From positions 682,001 to 746,000 of the forward strand of contig NZ_QTKX01000002.1 of the NCBI RefSeq assembly GCF_018424685.1: a DNA stretch of 64,000 bases, read 5' to 3'. The stretch's first letter is position 1, and each line of letters starts with the position of its first letter. This document shows, one piece after another, positions 30,102 through 38,931 of the stretch. The notes below the pieces were generated by a model. It was given only the letters and a program-made list of their open reading frames with translations, had not been told where the DNA came from and did not search any database. The translations under genes were made by a program, and so were the position numbers. The stretch comes from Mesobacillus boroniphilus. Its GTDB lineage: Bacteria > Bacillota > Bacilli > Bacillales > Cytobacillaceae.

Positions 30102-31169
30102 TTAGCCATTATGATATTTATACATCCACAAAATCCCGGATTTCAGCAAGCGTGCGACGCGGCCTGTAATTGGGCGTTCGGCGACAAGCCCGAAGCCGTG
30201 TTTTTTGCCTAGTGAACCAATGACGCCTTTAAGCTTGATCGGCGGGAATGATTCAGGTGGTTCCTCGCCTTTCCAGCGCTTTTGCAGTACCTGGACGATT
30301 TGTTCCGCCTGGCCTTCTGCAAGCTGTGCACTTGGTGCGTGCGGCAAGCTTGCGCAGTCTCCGACTATATAAACATTTTTATACCCTGGCAGATTATGCT
30401 GCGGAGTTACCATTGCGCGGCCCATGCCGTCTTTTTCAACGTCCATCTCGCGCACTAGTCGATTAGCCTGGATTCCGGCCGTCCATACGATTGCGTCACA
30501 GACAATCGGCTCATCGTGGTTATAAAGAACATTCTTCTGGACTTCCGTGATATTCGCGTTGTTGATGATTTCAACATTGTGATTATCGAACCAGTTTTCC
30601 ACATACGTGCTCAGGCGTTCAGAGAAGGCAGACAAGATGTGGTTACCGCGGTCAAAAAGCTTTATTTTCAAGTCTTTGCGGCTTTCAGCCAACTCACTCG
30701 CAAGCTCAACACCACTTAAGCCTGCACCGACAATCGAAACAGTTGAACCTGCTGGCAAATTATTAAGTGCCTGATAGGTTGCGCGAGACTTTTCAATAGA
30801 TTGGATACTGTATGTGAACTTGTCAGCACCTGGGACATTGTGATACTTATCTTCGCAGCCGAGACCGATAATAAGGTCATCATATTCTACGGCGTCATTG
30901 CCTTGCAGTTCAACCTTCTGATCCTCAAGATTGATGGCTGTTACTTCCGCATATTTTATCTGAAGGCGGGGATGCTCAGGAAATGCCACTCTGATATGCT
31001 GGTCAGAAATCGTGCCTGCAGCCAGTGCATAGTATTCTGTTTTTAAACAGTGGTATGGAACACGGTCAATCAACGTAATTGACACATCTTCTGGCAGGTC
31101 ATTCGGCAGCAATTTTTGAAGCACACGCATGCCGCCATAGCCGCCTCCAAGGATAACGAGATTTTTCAT
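30102..31169 (-). CDS. yutJ: YutJ, NDH-2-like FAD/NAD(P) oxidoreductase
   Basis: A 355-residue pyridine-nucleotide-disulfide oxidoreductase of the type II NADH dehydrogenase group. FAD-binding LVILGGGYGGMRVL at the N-terminus, NAD-binding VSIVGAGLSGVELASELA at about 145, and the C-terminal FAD motif VYIVGDCASL. It lacks the extended C-terminal membrane-anchoring helix of true Ndh, so its electron acceptor is uncertain. AAAAGGGG precedes the ATG. A divergent promoter region separates it from yuzB. Confidence 0.9.
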   Translation of the reverse strand: MKNLVILGGGYGGMRVLQKLLPNDLPEDVSITLIDRVPYHCLKTEYYALAAGTISDQHIRVAFPEHPRLQIKYAEVTAINLEDQKVELQGNDAVEYDDLIIGLGCEDKYHNVPGADKFTYSIQSIEKSRATYQALNNLPAGSTVSIVGAGLSGVELASELAESRKDLKIKLFDRGNHILSAFSERLSTYVENWFDNHNVEIINNANITEVQKNVLYNHDEPIVCDAIVWTAGIQANRLVREMDVEKDGMGRAMVTPQHNLPGYKNVYIVGDCASLPHAPSAQLAEGQAEQIVQVLQKRWKGEEPPESFPPIKLKGVIGSLGKKHGFGLVAERPITGRVARLLKSGILWMYKYHNG

Positions 31170-31360
31170 GTGAATTTCCCCTTTTTAACTCTTCGCAAAC
31201 AGTTAATGAAGTTTTTCCAGCTCGTTTTACAAAATCCGCAAACGGATACATTTTTCGAAATTATTCTGCAATATTTTTATGTTCAATAAATCACCATAAA
31301 AAGTATAACGAAATTGTGACAAAATAACAACAATTTTATGGATGCTATAAGCCCGGGAAA

Positions 31361-31389
31361 TTGACGATTTTTTAGAAAAAGGGTACGAT
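31361..31389 (+). promoter_or_regulatory. Promoter of yuzB
   Basis: TTGACG (31361-31366), 17-base spacer, TACGAT (31384-31389), 27 bases before the ATG. Confidence 0.65.
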
Positions 31390-31415
31390 TAAAAATTAGT
31401 AGAGAGGTGAAACAA

Positions 31416-31655
31416 ATGATTAAGCCAATCATTGAATTTTGTATCAGCAATCTAGCAAGCGGTTCGCAAAAGGCGAGGGCAGAGCTGGAGAAGGACTACG
31501 ATCTGGACGTCATAGAATATGGCTGCCTTGGTTACTGCGGGAAATGCGCACAATCCATGTTCGCGCTCGTAAACGGGGACCCAGTAGTGGGAGAAACACC
31601 CGAAGAACTGGTAGAAAATATTTATAAATATTTGGACGAGAATCCGATGTTTTAA
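31416..31655 (+). CDS. yuzB: YuzB family protein (DUF1450)
   Basis: A 79-residue small protein with three clustered cysteines, [14 protein letters not shown], after an N-terminal [11 protein letters not shown]. It resembles a thioredoxin-like ferredoxin half and could bind a metal or cluster, but function is unknown. AGAGAGGTG just before ATG 31416 decides the start. Own promoter and terminator. Confidence 0.9.
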   Translation: MIKPIIEFCISNLASGSQKARAELEKDYDLDVIEYGCLGYCGKCAQSMFALVNGDPVVGETPEELVENIYKYLDENPMF

Positions 31656-31665
31656 TATAGAAAAG

Positions 31666-31700
31666 GGCTGGCGTGGTATTCTACCATCGCCAGCCTTTTT
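31666..31700. terminator. Terminator between yuzB and the DUF2225 gene
   Basis: Stem GGCTGGCG/CGCCAGCC (31666-31673 with 31688-31695), with extra internal GGTA/TACC pairing and a T5 tail; A's on the other side allow use from both strands. Confidence 0.88.
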
Positions 31701-31716
31701 CATAGTAGGGTAGAGC

Positions 31717-32412
31717 TTAGTTGCCCGAAACGACTTTCTCTTCACGCATTTCCTGCCACCGGTCTTTTGCCAGCTGGATGATCTGGGGTTCAACTGACTG
31801 CCTCTGCTTTTCGATGACTTTTGAGAAAAAGCGGACGGCGTCCTGGGTATGGCCAATCCTTCTTGAGAGATCGCCAATCAGGTACATCAGCCGCAGCTCT
31901 GATACTTGTGTTCCTTTATAATCTCCGGTGCTGTACGACTCAGTATATTCCTTCAGGGCGAGTTTTAAAAAACGTAATTCCTGTTCGTGGTTGTCTGTTG
32001 AGCGATACAGCCAGGCAAGTCTTATGTACAACCCAGCTGAAACGATATGTTTCTCTTTTTTCAGAGTCGAGCTATAAGCTGCGAGTTTGAAAGTGTTCAT
32101 AGCTTCCTGGATTGTTCGCTTATCTCCATAGTTATGTGGAGCCCATTGACTGCATATTTTATCCTGGATCTGTTGTTTAGCGCCCGGCGTAAAATTAGCA
32201 CTGAAATCATCGGTAAACGAGTAGCCGCAATTCGGGCAGACATTAATATAATATAGATTAGGGTTTTCAAAGCCTTCGGCATAAATAGGGGCGAAATCAG
32301 TATCAAAACGGAGGACTTTCACAAAGCGGGAACGCACTTTTTTAGTGGTAAAAGCTTGTTCGCACATTTCACAGTGATATTTTTTATCATAGAGCGGTTC
32401 TATTTGAGTCAT
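31717..32412 (-). CDS. DUF2225 family protein with zinc-ribbon-like motifs
   Basis: A 231-residue soluble protein. The N-terminus has CEMC (about residue 15) and CPNCGYSF (about residue 60), which together look like a split zinc-binding site. The C-terminal 150 residues are helical and TPR-like. This is the DUF2225 architecture, common in Firmicutes and of unknown function. The ATG at 32412 follows AGGTG by 6 bases; a GTG at 32421 overlaps that site. Confidence 0.82.
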   Translation of the reverse strand: MTQIEPLYDKKYHCEMCEQAFTTKKVRSRFVKVLRFDTDFAPIYAEGFENPNLYYINVCPNCGYSFTDDFSANFTPGAKQQIQDKICSQWAPHNYGDKRTIQEAMNTFKLAAYSSTLKKEKHIVSAGLYIRLAWLYRSTDNHEQELRFLKLALKEYTESYSTGDYKGTQVSELRLMYLIGDLSRRIGHTQDAVRFFSKVIEKQRQSVEPQIIQLAKDRWQEMREEKVVSGN

Positions 32413-32516
32413 TTTCGTCACCTGCCAATTCCCTATTAGAGTACGGGTATATTATACCAATTTATTTGGATGTTCGGTTGTGAAATATGAATATAATTCT
32501 TTTTCGGTCTGATTGG

Positions 32517-32545
32517 TTGAGGATTGGAAAAATGCTGTATATACT
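32517..32545 (+). promoter_or_regulatory. Promoter reading into element C and yutM
   Basis: TTGAGG (32517-32522), 17-base spacer, TATACT (32540-32545). Initiation about 7 bases later would be at the first bases of the repeat element, making the element the 5' leader of yutM. Confidence 0.65.
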
Positions 32546-32549
32546 ATAA

Positions 32550-32790
32550 GGAAAGCGTAAGTGCCTTGGTCAGCCCCGACAAGCACTGGAGGGCCTGGCA
32601 GTGAAGTCGTTCTTTGACTTCATTGGCAGGACCGAAATAGAAATGTTTAGCCGACTGTCCAGAAACGCAGAAACTGGAGGCTCCGACAAAGAAGCGCTTT
32701 TTGCTTCTGCCGGCGGAGTTGAAGTTTCGGAGTTTCTAGGAAGCGAAACTAGACATGCGTCTCGAGGGGCTAGGCGCTAGAGCTGGACAA
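32550..32790 (-). repeat. Dispersed intergenic element, full copy C
   Basis: A 241-bp copy in the opposite orientation to the one at 44097 and very similar to it throughout, except for a central region that is shorter here. Ends are GTCCAGCTCTAGCGCC (left) and AAGGCACTTACGC (right), with short inverted terminal pairs. Inner segments CTCCGCCGGCAGAAGC and GCTTCTTTGTCGGAG pair as a hairpin. It occupies all but about 25 bases of the space between a promoter and the yutM start. Confidence 0.88.
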
Positions 32791-32815
32791 AGAAAGGGTT
32801 CAAGGAGGTTTTATC

Positions 32816-33178
32816 GTGGATAATATTGTGATTCTTACTGAAGAAGCTGCATTGCAGGTTAAAGATATGATGAAACAAAACGAGACGGAAGACGCGTACC
32901 TGCGTGTATCTGTAAAAGGCGGAGGCTGCAGTGGTCTTTCTTACGGAATGGGTTTCGCCCATGAAGTGGAAGAAGGGGACCAACAATTAGAACAGCACGG
33001 CATCAAAATCCTTGTAGATAAGGATAGCGCTCCAGTGCTGAATGGCACAACAATCAGCTACAAGCAATCCCTGATGGGCGGCGGCTTCACAATCGACAAC
33101 CCGAACGCCATCGCATCATGCGGCTGCGGTTCTAGCTTCAAAACGGCAACTCGTGAAGGAACACCTGAAGAATGCTAA
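32816..33178 (+). CDS. yutM: A-type Fe-S carrier YutM (HesB/IscA/ErpA family)
   Basis: A 120-residue A-type carrier that delivers Fe-S clusters to target enzymes. The three cluster cysteines are present: GGGCSG near residue 38 and CGCGSSF near residues 104-106. GTG start with AAGGAGG (32802-32808) 7 bases upstream. Its upstream region is almost wholly repeat element C, so its leader RNA may be structured. A perfect palindromic terminator follows. Confidence 0.95.
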   Translation: MDNIVILTEEAALQVKDMMKQNETEDAYLRVSVKGGGCSGLSYGMGFAHEVEEGDQQLEQHGIKILVDKDSAPVLNGTTISYKQSLMGGGFTIDNPNAIASCGCGSSFKTATREGTPEEC

Positions 33179-33180
33179 AC

Positions 33181-33212
33181 AAAAAGCAAGGTCCGCGGAC
33201 CTTGCTTTTTTT
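33181..33212. terminator. Terminator between yutM and convergent yumC
   Basis: A self-complementary block AAAAAGCAAGGTCC...GGACCTTGCTTTTT (33181-33210) followed by two more T's. Confidence 0.9.
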
Positions 33213-33244
33213 GCATTAAGAGAAGCGCTTGCGCTTTTCAGTTT

Positions 33245-34240
33245 TTATTTAAACATAGATGAACTGTGAAGCGGCTGTGTCTTCGCTTTTGGATCCATAT
33301 AGGATTTTGCGTTGTTGACAGCTGTTGGAGCTTCACCGAACCCAGTCGCGATTAATTTTACTTTACCTTCATATGTGCAGATATCGCCTGCAGCATAAAC
33401 GCCCGGGATATTTGTTTCCATTTTAGAGTTGACGACGATTGAGTTCTTTTCGATTTCAAGGCCCCATTCCTTGATTGGTCCAAGGGATGAAACGAAACCG
33501 AAGTTGCAGATGACTGCGTCAACGTCCACGGCTACCGTATCTTCGCTGTTTGCGTCCTTAAGAACGATCTGGCTGATTGCATTGCCATCACCAATTAGTT
33601 CAGTTGGCACATAAGGAGTCTTGATATCAACCTTTGAGTTTTGCAGGTTTTCAACACTGTGCTCGTGCGCGCGGAACTTATCGCGTCGGTGGACGATGGT
33701 TACTTGTTCAGCGATTGGCTCAAGCATCAATGCCCAGTCAACAGCTGAATCTCCTCCGCCTAAAACTGCAACCTTTTGGCCAGCGAACTGGTTCAAGTCA
33801 TCAATAAAATAGTGCAGGTTTTTGCCTTCGTACTGTGCAGCGCTTTCAAGTTCAAGCCTGCGTGGCTGGAATGCACCGTTTCCTGCTGTGATGATAACTG
33901 TTTTTGTATAATGAACTTCTTTATCAGTAGTCAGCTTAATTGTTCCATCTTCCAGTTTTTCAAGCTTTTCAACAGATTGCTCAAGAGCAGTAGCAGGCTC
34001 GAATTTCGCCATTTGCTCTTTCAGATTGTTGATCAGCTCCTGGGCACGGACTTTTGGGAAGCCAGCAACATCGTATATGTACTTTTCAGGATAAAGTGCT
34101 GATAATTGCCCGCCTAATTGTGGCAAACTTTCAATAATCTTAACAGATGCTTGTCTCATTCCGCCGTAGAAAGCTGTGAACAGACCAGCAGGACCCCCGC
34201 CGATAATCGTGATGTCATAAACTTTTTGATCTTCTTTCAC
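33245..34240 (-). CDS. yumC: Ferredoxin/flavodoxin-NADP+ reductase, thioredoxin-reductase type (YumC)
   Basis: A 331-residue homodimeric flavoprotein moving electrons between NADPH and ferredoxin or flavodoxin. FAD motif [20 protein letters not shown] motif [15 protein letters not shown], and the C-terminal [11 protein letters not shown]. The CxxC of thioredoxin reductases is absent, as expected of this class. GTG start after GAGGGGG. In B. subtilis yumC is essential. It is divergent from yumB across a 375-base region. Confidence 0.96.
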   Translation of the reverse strand: MKEDQKVYDITIIGGGPAGLFTAFYGGMRQASVKIIESLPQLGGQLSALYPEKYIYDVAGFPKVRAQELINNLKEQMAKFEPATALEQSVEKLEKLEDGTIKLTTDKEVHYTKTVIITAGNGAFQPRRLELESAAQYEGKNLHYFIDDLNQFAGQKVAVLGGGDSAVDWALMLEPIAEQVTIVHRRDKFRAHEHSVENLQNSKVDIKTPYVPTELIGDGNAISQIVLKDANSEDTVAVDVDAVICNFGFVSSLGPIKEWGLEIEKNSIVVNSKMETNIPGVYAAGDICTYEGKVKLIATGFGEAPTAVNNAKSYMDPKAKTQPLHSSSMFK

Positions 34241-34518
34241 TCCATATCCCCCTCACTATGTAGTAAAATTGCTCCAATTTTTATAATACCATAAATTGAA
34301 AAAATAAACTCCTAATCATAATAGAAGATTCCTTGTGGAACAATATATTTCATAGAAAATTACCTTTACAATACGGTAAAATAGTGAAATCAGCCTATTT
34401 TCTGAATATTTCTAAGTTAACTTAATCGCTTGAAAATGCGGCGCAAAAAGAATAAGATGAATGGTAGGCAATAATGTTAAGATTTTGTGACATTTTCAAG
34501 GCATTTTTTTGAACATTC

Positions 34519-34536
34519 TAGTGAATAATATCACAA
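34519..34536. promoter_or_regulatory. Candidate Rex/FNR-like operator upstream of yumB
   Basis: TAGTGA-N6-TCACAA fits the TTGTGA-N6-TCACAA pattern of Rex and the TGTGA-N6-TCACA pattern of FNR except for one base. It lies about 80 bases upstream of an NADH dehydrogenase-like gene, a sensible Rex target. A looser match, TTGTGACATTTTCAA, lies about 40 bases further upstream. No firm promoter was found between. Confidence 0.45.
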
Positions 34537-34616
34537 ACTTATCCGGAAAAAAGATGGCGGCAGATAGAGATGAGCCATTCGACCAAAAATATTTTAAAAA
34601 GGTGGAAGTGATCACT

Positions 34617-35834
34617 TTGAGAAAGCCAAAGATCGTAATTTTAGGAGCAGGATACGGGGGATTAATGACAGCTACCCGTTTACAAAAAGCTGTTGGAGTA
34701 AACGAAGCTGACATTGTCCTTATCAACAAAAATGATTACCACTATGAAACTACATGGCTGCATGAAGCATCAGCAGGAACTTTACACCATGATAAAGTCC
34801 GTTACGATGTACGTGATGTAATCGATCGCCATAAGGTTGAATTCGTCCAGGGAGCTGTAGAAGAAATCAAGCTGGATGAGAAGCGTGTAATCCTCGAGAA
34901 CGGTGACATTGTCTATGATTATCTTGTCATCGCCCTTGGTGCTGAACCTGAAACTTTCGGTATTAAAGGCTTGAAAGAGTATGCTTTCTCTATCGTCAAC
35001 GTCAATTCAGCTAGACAAATCCGGGAGCATATTGAATATCAATTCGCAACTTACAATACAGAAGCGGAAAAGAAAGATGAGCGCCTGACAATCGTTGTCG
35101 GCGGTGCAGGCTTCACAGGAATCGAGTTCCTTGGTGAACTGACAAACCGAGTACCTGAACTTTGCCGTGAATATGATGTTGATTACCATAAAGTGAAAAT
35201 TGTATGTGTTGAAGCAGCACCAATGGTTCTTCCAGGTTTCGATCCTGAGCTTGTGGACTATGCTGTAGCTCAGCTTGAGAAAAAAGGTGTGGAATTCCGC
35301 ATTGGCACAGCAATCAAAGAAGCGACTCCAGAAGGCATCATCGTTGCTAAAGGCGAAGATGAAGTTGAAGAAATCAAAGCTGGCACTGTTGTTTGGGCAG
35401 CAGGTGTCCGTGGAAACTCTGTTATCGAAAAATCTGGAATCGAAGCAATGCGCGGCCGCGTAAAAGTGCAGCCAGACCTTCGCCTGCCAGGTTCAGACGA
35501 CGTTTTCATCGTAGGAGATTGCTCACTAATCATCAACGAAGAAATCAACCGTCCATATCCTCCGACTGCACAAATCGCCATGCAGCAAGGCGAGGTATGT
35601 GCTAGGAACATTGCGGCACTAGTTCGTGGTAAATCCGAACTAGAGACATTCACTCCAGATATCAAAGGAACAGTATGTTCTCTTGGTGAAGATGATGCGA
35701 TCGGCGTAGCATTCGGCAAGAAAATGGTCGGAACGAAAGCTTCCTTCATGAAAAAAATGGTCGATAACCGTGCGCTGTACATGATCGGCGGACCTTCATT
35801 GGTTCTTAAAAAAGGTAAATTCAACGTTCTATAA
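34617..35834 (+). CDS. yumB: YumB, type II NADH dehydrogenase-like protein
   Basis: A 405-residue NDH-2 family flavoprotein; FAD motif [17 protein letters not shown], substrate segment [23 protein letters not shown] motif [16 protein letters not shown] and C-terminal [10 protein letters not shown]. It probably oxidises NADH and reduces quinone, though YumB is not the main Ndh. The TTG start at 34617 (MRKPKIVIL) follows AAGGTGG and matches the known length. The frame is open for 108 more bases upstream, without conserved sequence. Confidence 0.9.
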   Translation: MRKPKIVILGAGYGGLMTATRLQKAVGVNEADIVLINKNDYHYETTWLHEASAGTLHHDKVRYDVRDVIDRHKVEFVQGAVEEIKLDEKRVILENGDIVYDYLVIALGAEPETFGIKGLKEYAFSIVNVNSARQIREHIEYQFATYNTEAEKKDERLTIVVGGAGFTGIEFLGELTNRVPELCREYDVDYHKVKIVCVEAAPMVLPGFDPELVDYAVAQLEKKGVEFRIGTAIKEATPEGIIVAKGEDEVEEIKAGTVVWAAGVRGNSVIEKSGIEAMRGRVKVQPDLRLPGSDDVFIVGDCSLIINEEINRPYPPTAQIAMQQGEVCARNIAALVRGKSELETFTPDIKGTVCSLGEDDAIGVAFGKKMVGTKASFMKKMVDNRALYMIGGPSLVLKKGKFNVL

Positions 35835-35845
35835 TAGATATATTG

Positions 35846-35876
35846 AAACAGGCTCCTATGGGGTCTGTTTTTTCTT
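35846..35876 (+). terminator. Terminator after yumB
   Basis: An 11-bp stem containing G-T pairs (35846-35856 with 35860-35870), then TTTTTT. Confidence 0.85.
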
Positions 35877-35965
35877 TATTTATATGAAGTGCAGACTGAT
35901 ACCCTGACGAATCCCAATCGATAGGGTACAATATTTGTATGAATTACATAGGGGACGGGAAATGA

Positions 35966-36448
35966 ATGGGGAAACGTGAGAATGTCTGGCTTGGTGTGGC
36001 CGGTGTTGTTATTTCGGAAGGTGGGCGCTGGCTTGTCGTCAAAAAGCGGTATGGAGGCTTGAAAGGCAGCTGGTCGCTGCCAGCTGGCTTCGTAGATGAA
36101 GGGGAAACGGCCGATCAGGCAGTCCTCCGGGAAGTGAAAGAAGAAACAGGTGTGGAATGTACGATCACCGGGCTCCTTGGCTTACGTACTGGTGTGATCC
36201 GGGAGTCCATCAGCGATAATATGCTCGTTTTTCTATTGTCCCCGTTACCAGGTCAAAGGGTGATGGCCGAGGAAAGTGAGCTGTATGATGCAAAATTCAT
36301 GTCGCCTGACGAATTGACAGCAGACCCTGATACCTCGCTGCTGCTGCACTACCTTTTAAATAAACCAATTGGTCAAGTTGTGCCCGGATCCGCGGGGATG
36401 GATCCAGGACAGCAATTTCATTATAGTGCATATAAATTGTTTTTATAA
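35966..36448 (+). CDS. NUDIX hydrolase
   Basis: A 160-residue hydrolase of nucleoside-diphosphate-linked substrates. The Nudix box (Gx5Ex7REUxEExGU) is complete at residues 41-63, reading GFVDEGE...LREVKEETGV. The substrate is not identifiable; possibilities include oxidised nucleotides, ADP-ribose or NADH. GGGGACGGGA precedes the ATG. The C-terminal 25 residues are family-variable. Single-gene unit with no obvious terminator. Confidence 0.88.
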   Translation: MGKRENVWLGVAGVVISEGGRWLVVKKRYGGLKGSWSLPAGFVDEGETADQAVLREVKEETGVECTITGLLGLRTGVIRESISDNMLVFLLSPLPGQRVMAEESELYDAKFMSPDELTADPDTSLLLHYLLNKPIGQVVPGSAGMDPGQQFHYSAYKLFL

Positions 36449-36556
36449 TTTTCTGAAATTTTGAGAAAGTGACAGATATTTAAAGAAAATATAGGATGTA
36501 TCCGTTTACAATGTGGTTTTTTGGTCAAATTTGGACCTTTTCAAAAATGAAGAATG

Positions 36557-36573
36557 TCTGATATATTATCAGA
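36557..36573. promoter_or_regulatory. Palindrome TCTGATA-TAT-TATCAGA upstream of yuiA
   Basis: Perfect 7-base arms about a 3-base centre, 30 bases before the yuiA ATG, over a likely -10 region. A candidate operator; the regulator is not identified. Confidence 0.45.
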
Positions 36574-36602
36574 AAATTCAATCATAAAGGAGAGGTTTAT
36601 AA

Positions 36603-36728
36603 ATGAAAATGCATACACATGATTCAAAGGAATGCCCATACTGCTCTGGTAAAGGTTATTTCCAACTGTTGCTCGGTGGTTCAGAAACATGCACATGCTG
36701 CAGCGGATCCGGCAAATCAAAAAAATAA
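36603..36728 (+). CDS. yuiA: YuiA, 41-residue CxxCxGxG zinc-knuckle peptide
   Basis: A 41-residue protein carrying two DnaJ-type CxxCxGxG knuckles, CPYCSGKG and CTCCSGSG, separated by YFQLLLGGSET. It should bind one zinc ion. AAGGAGAGG lies 6 bases before the ATG. Function unknown; position upstream of yuiB and yuiC matches B. subtilis. Confidence 0.85.
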   Translation: MKMHTHDSKECPYCSGKGYFQLLLGGSETCTCCSGSGKSKK

Positions 36729-36745
36729 GGCAAGGCATCTTTGAC

Positions 36746-36767
36746 CTTCGCATAATGCGGGGTTTTT
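36746..36767 (+). terminator. Weak terminator after yuiA
   Basis: A short stem with G-T pairs around CGCAT/ATGCG, then six T's. The pairing is modest. Confidence 0.5.
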
Positions 36768-36813
36768 TCTTTTTGTCCAAAAACATGATCCAGATGAAAG
36801 TCACACCATTTCA

Positions 36814-36842
36814 TTGACTCGAAAACGGACAAACAGTAAACT
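36814..36842 (+). promoter_or_regulatory. Promoter of yuiB
   Basis: TTGACT (36814-36819), 17-base spacer, TAAACT (36837-36842), 30 bases before the ATG. Confidence 0.65.
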
Positions 36843-36872
36843 AGAAATGATGTTTAATGGGGGGATATAGAC

Positions 36873-37193
36873 ATGATGACGGTTGTAACACTGATCATTT
36901 CGATGTTATTGTTTTTTGTCCTGTTTTTCGGGATTGGCTTTTTATTGAATATGCTGCTGAGGATGTCATGGATCATGGCGGTAGTTTATCCATTAATTGC
37001 GATATTCATTATTGATAAGTATCCGTTTATCGACTATTTCAGGAATAGCGGTGAAGCCTTCGGTGATCTTGGTCAGCGGCTTTCGCAATTGGCAATGGCA
37101 GACATACTGATTTTAAGCAGCGGTCTAGCAGGTGCCATTTTAGCTGGTATAGTCATCAGGCTTTTGCGAAAAAAAGGATATCAAATGTTCTAA
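36873..37193 (+). CDS. yuiB: YuiB, putative membrane protein
   Basis: A 106-residue protein with at least three hydrophobic segments (about residues 3-28, 32-48 and 77-98) and a basic C-terminus RLLRKKGYQMF. Function unknown; the name follows its conserved place between yuiA and yuiC. GGGGGGAT precedes the ATG by 6 bases. Confidence 0.85.
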   Translation: MMTVVTLIISMLLFFVLFFGIGFLLNMLLRMSWIMAVVYPLIAIFIIDKYPFIDYFRNSGEAFGDLGQRLSQLAMADILILSSGLAGAILAGIVIRLLRKKGYQMF

Positions 37194-37200
37194 TACAAGA

Positions 37201-37228
37201 AACCTTCAATTATTTGGAGGTTTTTTTT
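37201..37228 (+). terminator. Terminator after yuiB
   Basis: Stem AACCTTC/GGAGGTT (one T-G pair) and a run of eight T's. Confidence 0.85.
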
Positions 37229-37378
37229 ATGCATAAAATCAAATTCGTGGTGGATACTATAAGTAATATTTTACTTTTAATGGAAGTTTAAATAGGTCTT
37301 TTGGCACTTTTTTGCTCCTTTTGGAATATTTCTTGTTTCGTTGGGAAATTAATAGTTTTGGGAGGAGTGAAAAATTAT

Positions 37379-38089
37379 ATGAATATTTTAAAAATGTGTG
37401 CAAGACGCTCAGCGATGGCAGTTTTATTTTTTGCTGCTATAACTTCTACGTTCCATTCGATTTCGGGAGTTGAAGCTTCCACTGTTTCTACATACGTTTT
37501 TGATAGTGCGGGAACACAACAAGAAGAAAACTCAAGTCTAGACCATAAAAAGAAATCCTTAGGACTTGCCTTTAAATTTTTGAAAAAGATATCTGACTTC
37601 ACAACTAAAATTTCTTCAAGTGAAAAGGTTGCTGGAACGCAGCCAACGCTGGAGGAATCCTTGAACTGGTCGCAATACCCTACAAAGAAAATCATAGCAA
37701 CAGGGTACACAGCCGGTGTTGAATCCACTGGCAAAAATCCGGGACATCCCGGGTATGGAATTACTTATTCTGGTGTCAAAGTTAAACGTGACTTATATTC
37801 AACTGTCGCGGCTGATTTAAATGTATTCCCGATTGGGACAATCCTTTTCATTCCGGGATACGGATTCGGTGTGGTAGCCGATAAAGGTGGCGCAATCAAA
37901 GGAAATAAAGTTGACTTGTATTATGATACGGTAAAGGATGTATACGAGCAGTGGGGAAAAAAGACATTGGATGTATATGTAATTGAGATGGGGAACGGCA
38001 AGCTGACAGAAGCCGATTTAAAAGCCCTTAATGAGAACGAGTCCATGCAGGTTTTCCGCCAGCAATATGCAGGCGGCAAAAAATCATAA
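37379..38089 (+). CDS. yuiC: YuiC, 3D-domain peptidoglycan-active protein
   Basis: A 236-residue exported protein: signal-like hydrophobic N-terminus (about 12-38), a variable linker, then a 3D (three-Asp) domain at about 110-215. The domain shows [26 protein letters not shown] and [17 protein letters not shown], with the acidic residues of the MltA/Rpf-like (Sps) fold. YuiC-type stationary-phase survival proteins cleave glycan strands to anhydro-muropeptides. The ATG at 37379 with GGAGGAG 11 bases upstream is chosen over a GTG inside the ribosome site. Terminator follows. Confidence 0.9.
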   Translation: MNILKMCARRSAMAVLFFAAITSTFHSISGVEASTVSTYVFDSAGTQQEENSSLDHKKKSLGLAFKFLKKISDFTTKISSSEKVAGTQPTLEESLNWSQYPTKKIIATGYTAGVESTGKNPGHPGYGITYSGVKVKRDLYSTVAADLNVFPIGTILFIPGYGFGVVADKGGAIKGNKVDLYYDTVKDVYEQWGKKTLDVYVIEMGNGKLTEADLKALNENESMQVFRQQYAGGKKS

Positions 38090-38095
38090 AAGTTT

Positions 38096-38129
38096 AGGCA
38101 CTTTCCTTTGGAGGAAAGTGCCTTTTTTA
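38096..38129 (+). terminator. Terminator after yuiC
   Basis: Perfect 11-bp stem (38096-38106 with 38113-38123) and T6. Confidence 0.92.
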
Positions 38130-38148
38130 ATGATATTTGAGTTCGTCA

Positions 38149-38916
38149 TTAGTTATGGATGAGATGATGCAATTTTTCCAGTCCATCCAAAAGCCGTGGT
38201 GATGGACGACAGTATAGTTCTTCTTCGAGGATGAGGATCCGGTCATTTTTGATGGCATCAAGTTCTTCCCAGCCAGGCCTGTTTGTGATCAATTCCTTCT
38301 TCACCTTTTGCTTCCTGACACCGACCCATGCGATGCATATGTAATCTGGATTACGTGATTTCACATCATCCCAGTCCGTTTGAACACTTGCAAGCTCAAC
38401 GTCTTTGAAAACATTTTCGGCTCCGGCTGCCTCGGATACTTCTGTCAGCCAGTTGATGCTCCCAGGAGTGAAAACGGGCTTGGGCCACCATTCCCAGTAA
38501 AGCTTTGGGCTCCAATCGGCTTTGGCTCCTTTTTGCTTGATTGCCTCCAGCCTGCTCCTGAACTGGGCAGCTGCTTCCTTGCCGTGTTCAGGCATGTTCA
38601 AGGCATTAGCTGTTATGATCAAATCGTTTTCTATATCCGCCAGTGATTGCGGATTCAAAACGATATGCGGAATGTTACGAGCTGCTAAACCTTCAATATT
38701 CTTCTCCATCCCCGGAACGCTTAAAGAGGCGAGGACGAGGTCTGGCTTCAATTCCTCGACGAGGTCGAGATTAATCGACAGGTCTGAACCTAGCTGTGGC
38801 AGTGATTTTACCGCTTCTGGCCAGTCTGAAAAATCATCGACTCCGACAAGGAGATCTGTCAGTCCCAGGAATTCCATGATTTCTGTATTGCTGGGACATA
38901 TTGAAATAACTCTCAT
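38149..38916 (-). CDS. Substrate-binding-protein-like (BtuF-type) protein without signal peptide
   Basis: A 255-residue protein with the type-III periplasmic binding fold used for cobalamin or siderophore uptake (BtuF/FhuD class): SICPSNTEIMEFLGL, LNLDLVEELKPDLVLAS-like and PDYICIAW segments. It starts MRVISICPS with no signal peptide or lipobox, unlike transport partners, and no ABC permease or ATPase lies nearby. It may be cytoplasmic, acting as a binding or chaperone protein. The ATG at 38916 follows AGGTG; a GTG at 38925 is also possible. It lies 15 bases after yuiD, likely one operon. Confidence 0.82.
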   Translation of the reverse strand: MRVISICPSNTEIMEFLGLTDLLVGVDDFSDWPEAVKSLPQLGSDLSINLDLVEELKPDLVLASLSVPGMEKNIEGLAARNIPHIVLNPQSLADIENDLIITANALNMPEHGKEAAAQFRSRLEAIKQKGAKADWSPKLYWEWWPKPVFTPGSINWLTEVSEAAGAENVFKDVELASVQTDWDDVKSRNPDYICIAWVGVRKQKVKKELITNRPGWEELDAIKNDRILILEEELYCRPSPRLLDGLEKLHHLIHN

Positions 38917-38931
38917 GTCATTCACCTGCCT

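Noticed and set aside
33211..33240. Further remnant of the dispersed element after yutM
   Set aside because: Only about 20 bases (GAAGCGCTTGCGCTTTTC) resemble the element's right end; too short to call.
34509..34616. N-terminal extension of YumB
   Set aside because: The frame is open, but the added residues show no similarity to the family and the AAGGTGG ribosome site lies inside it.
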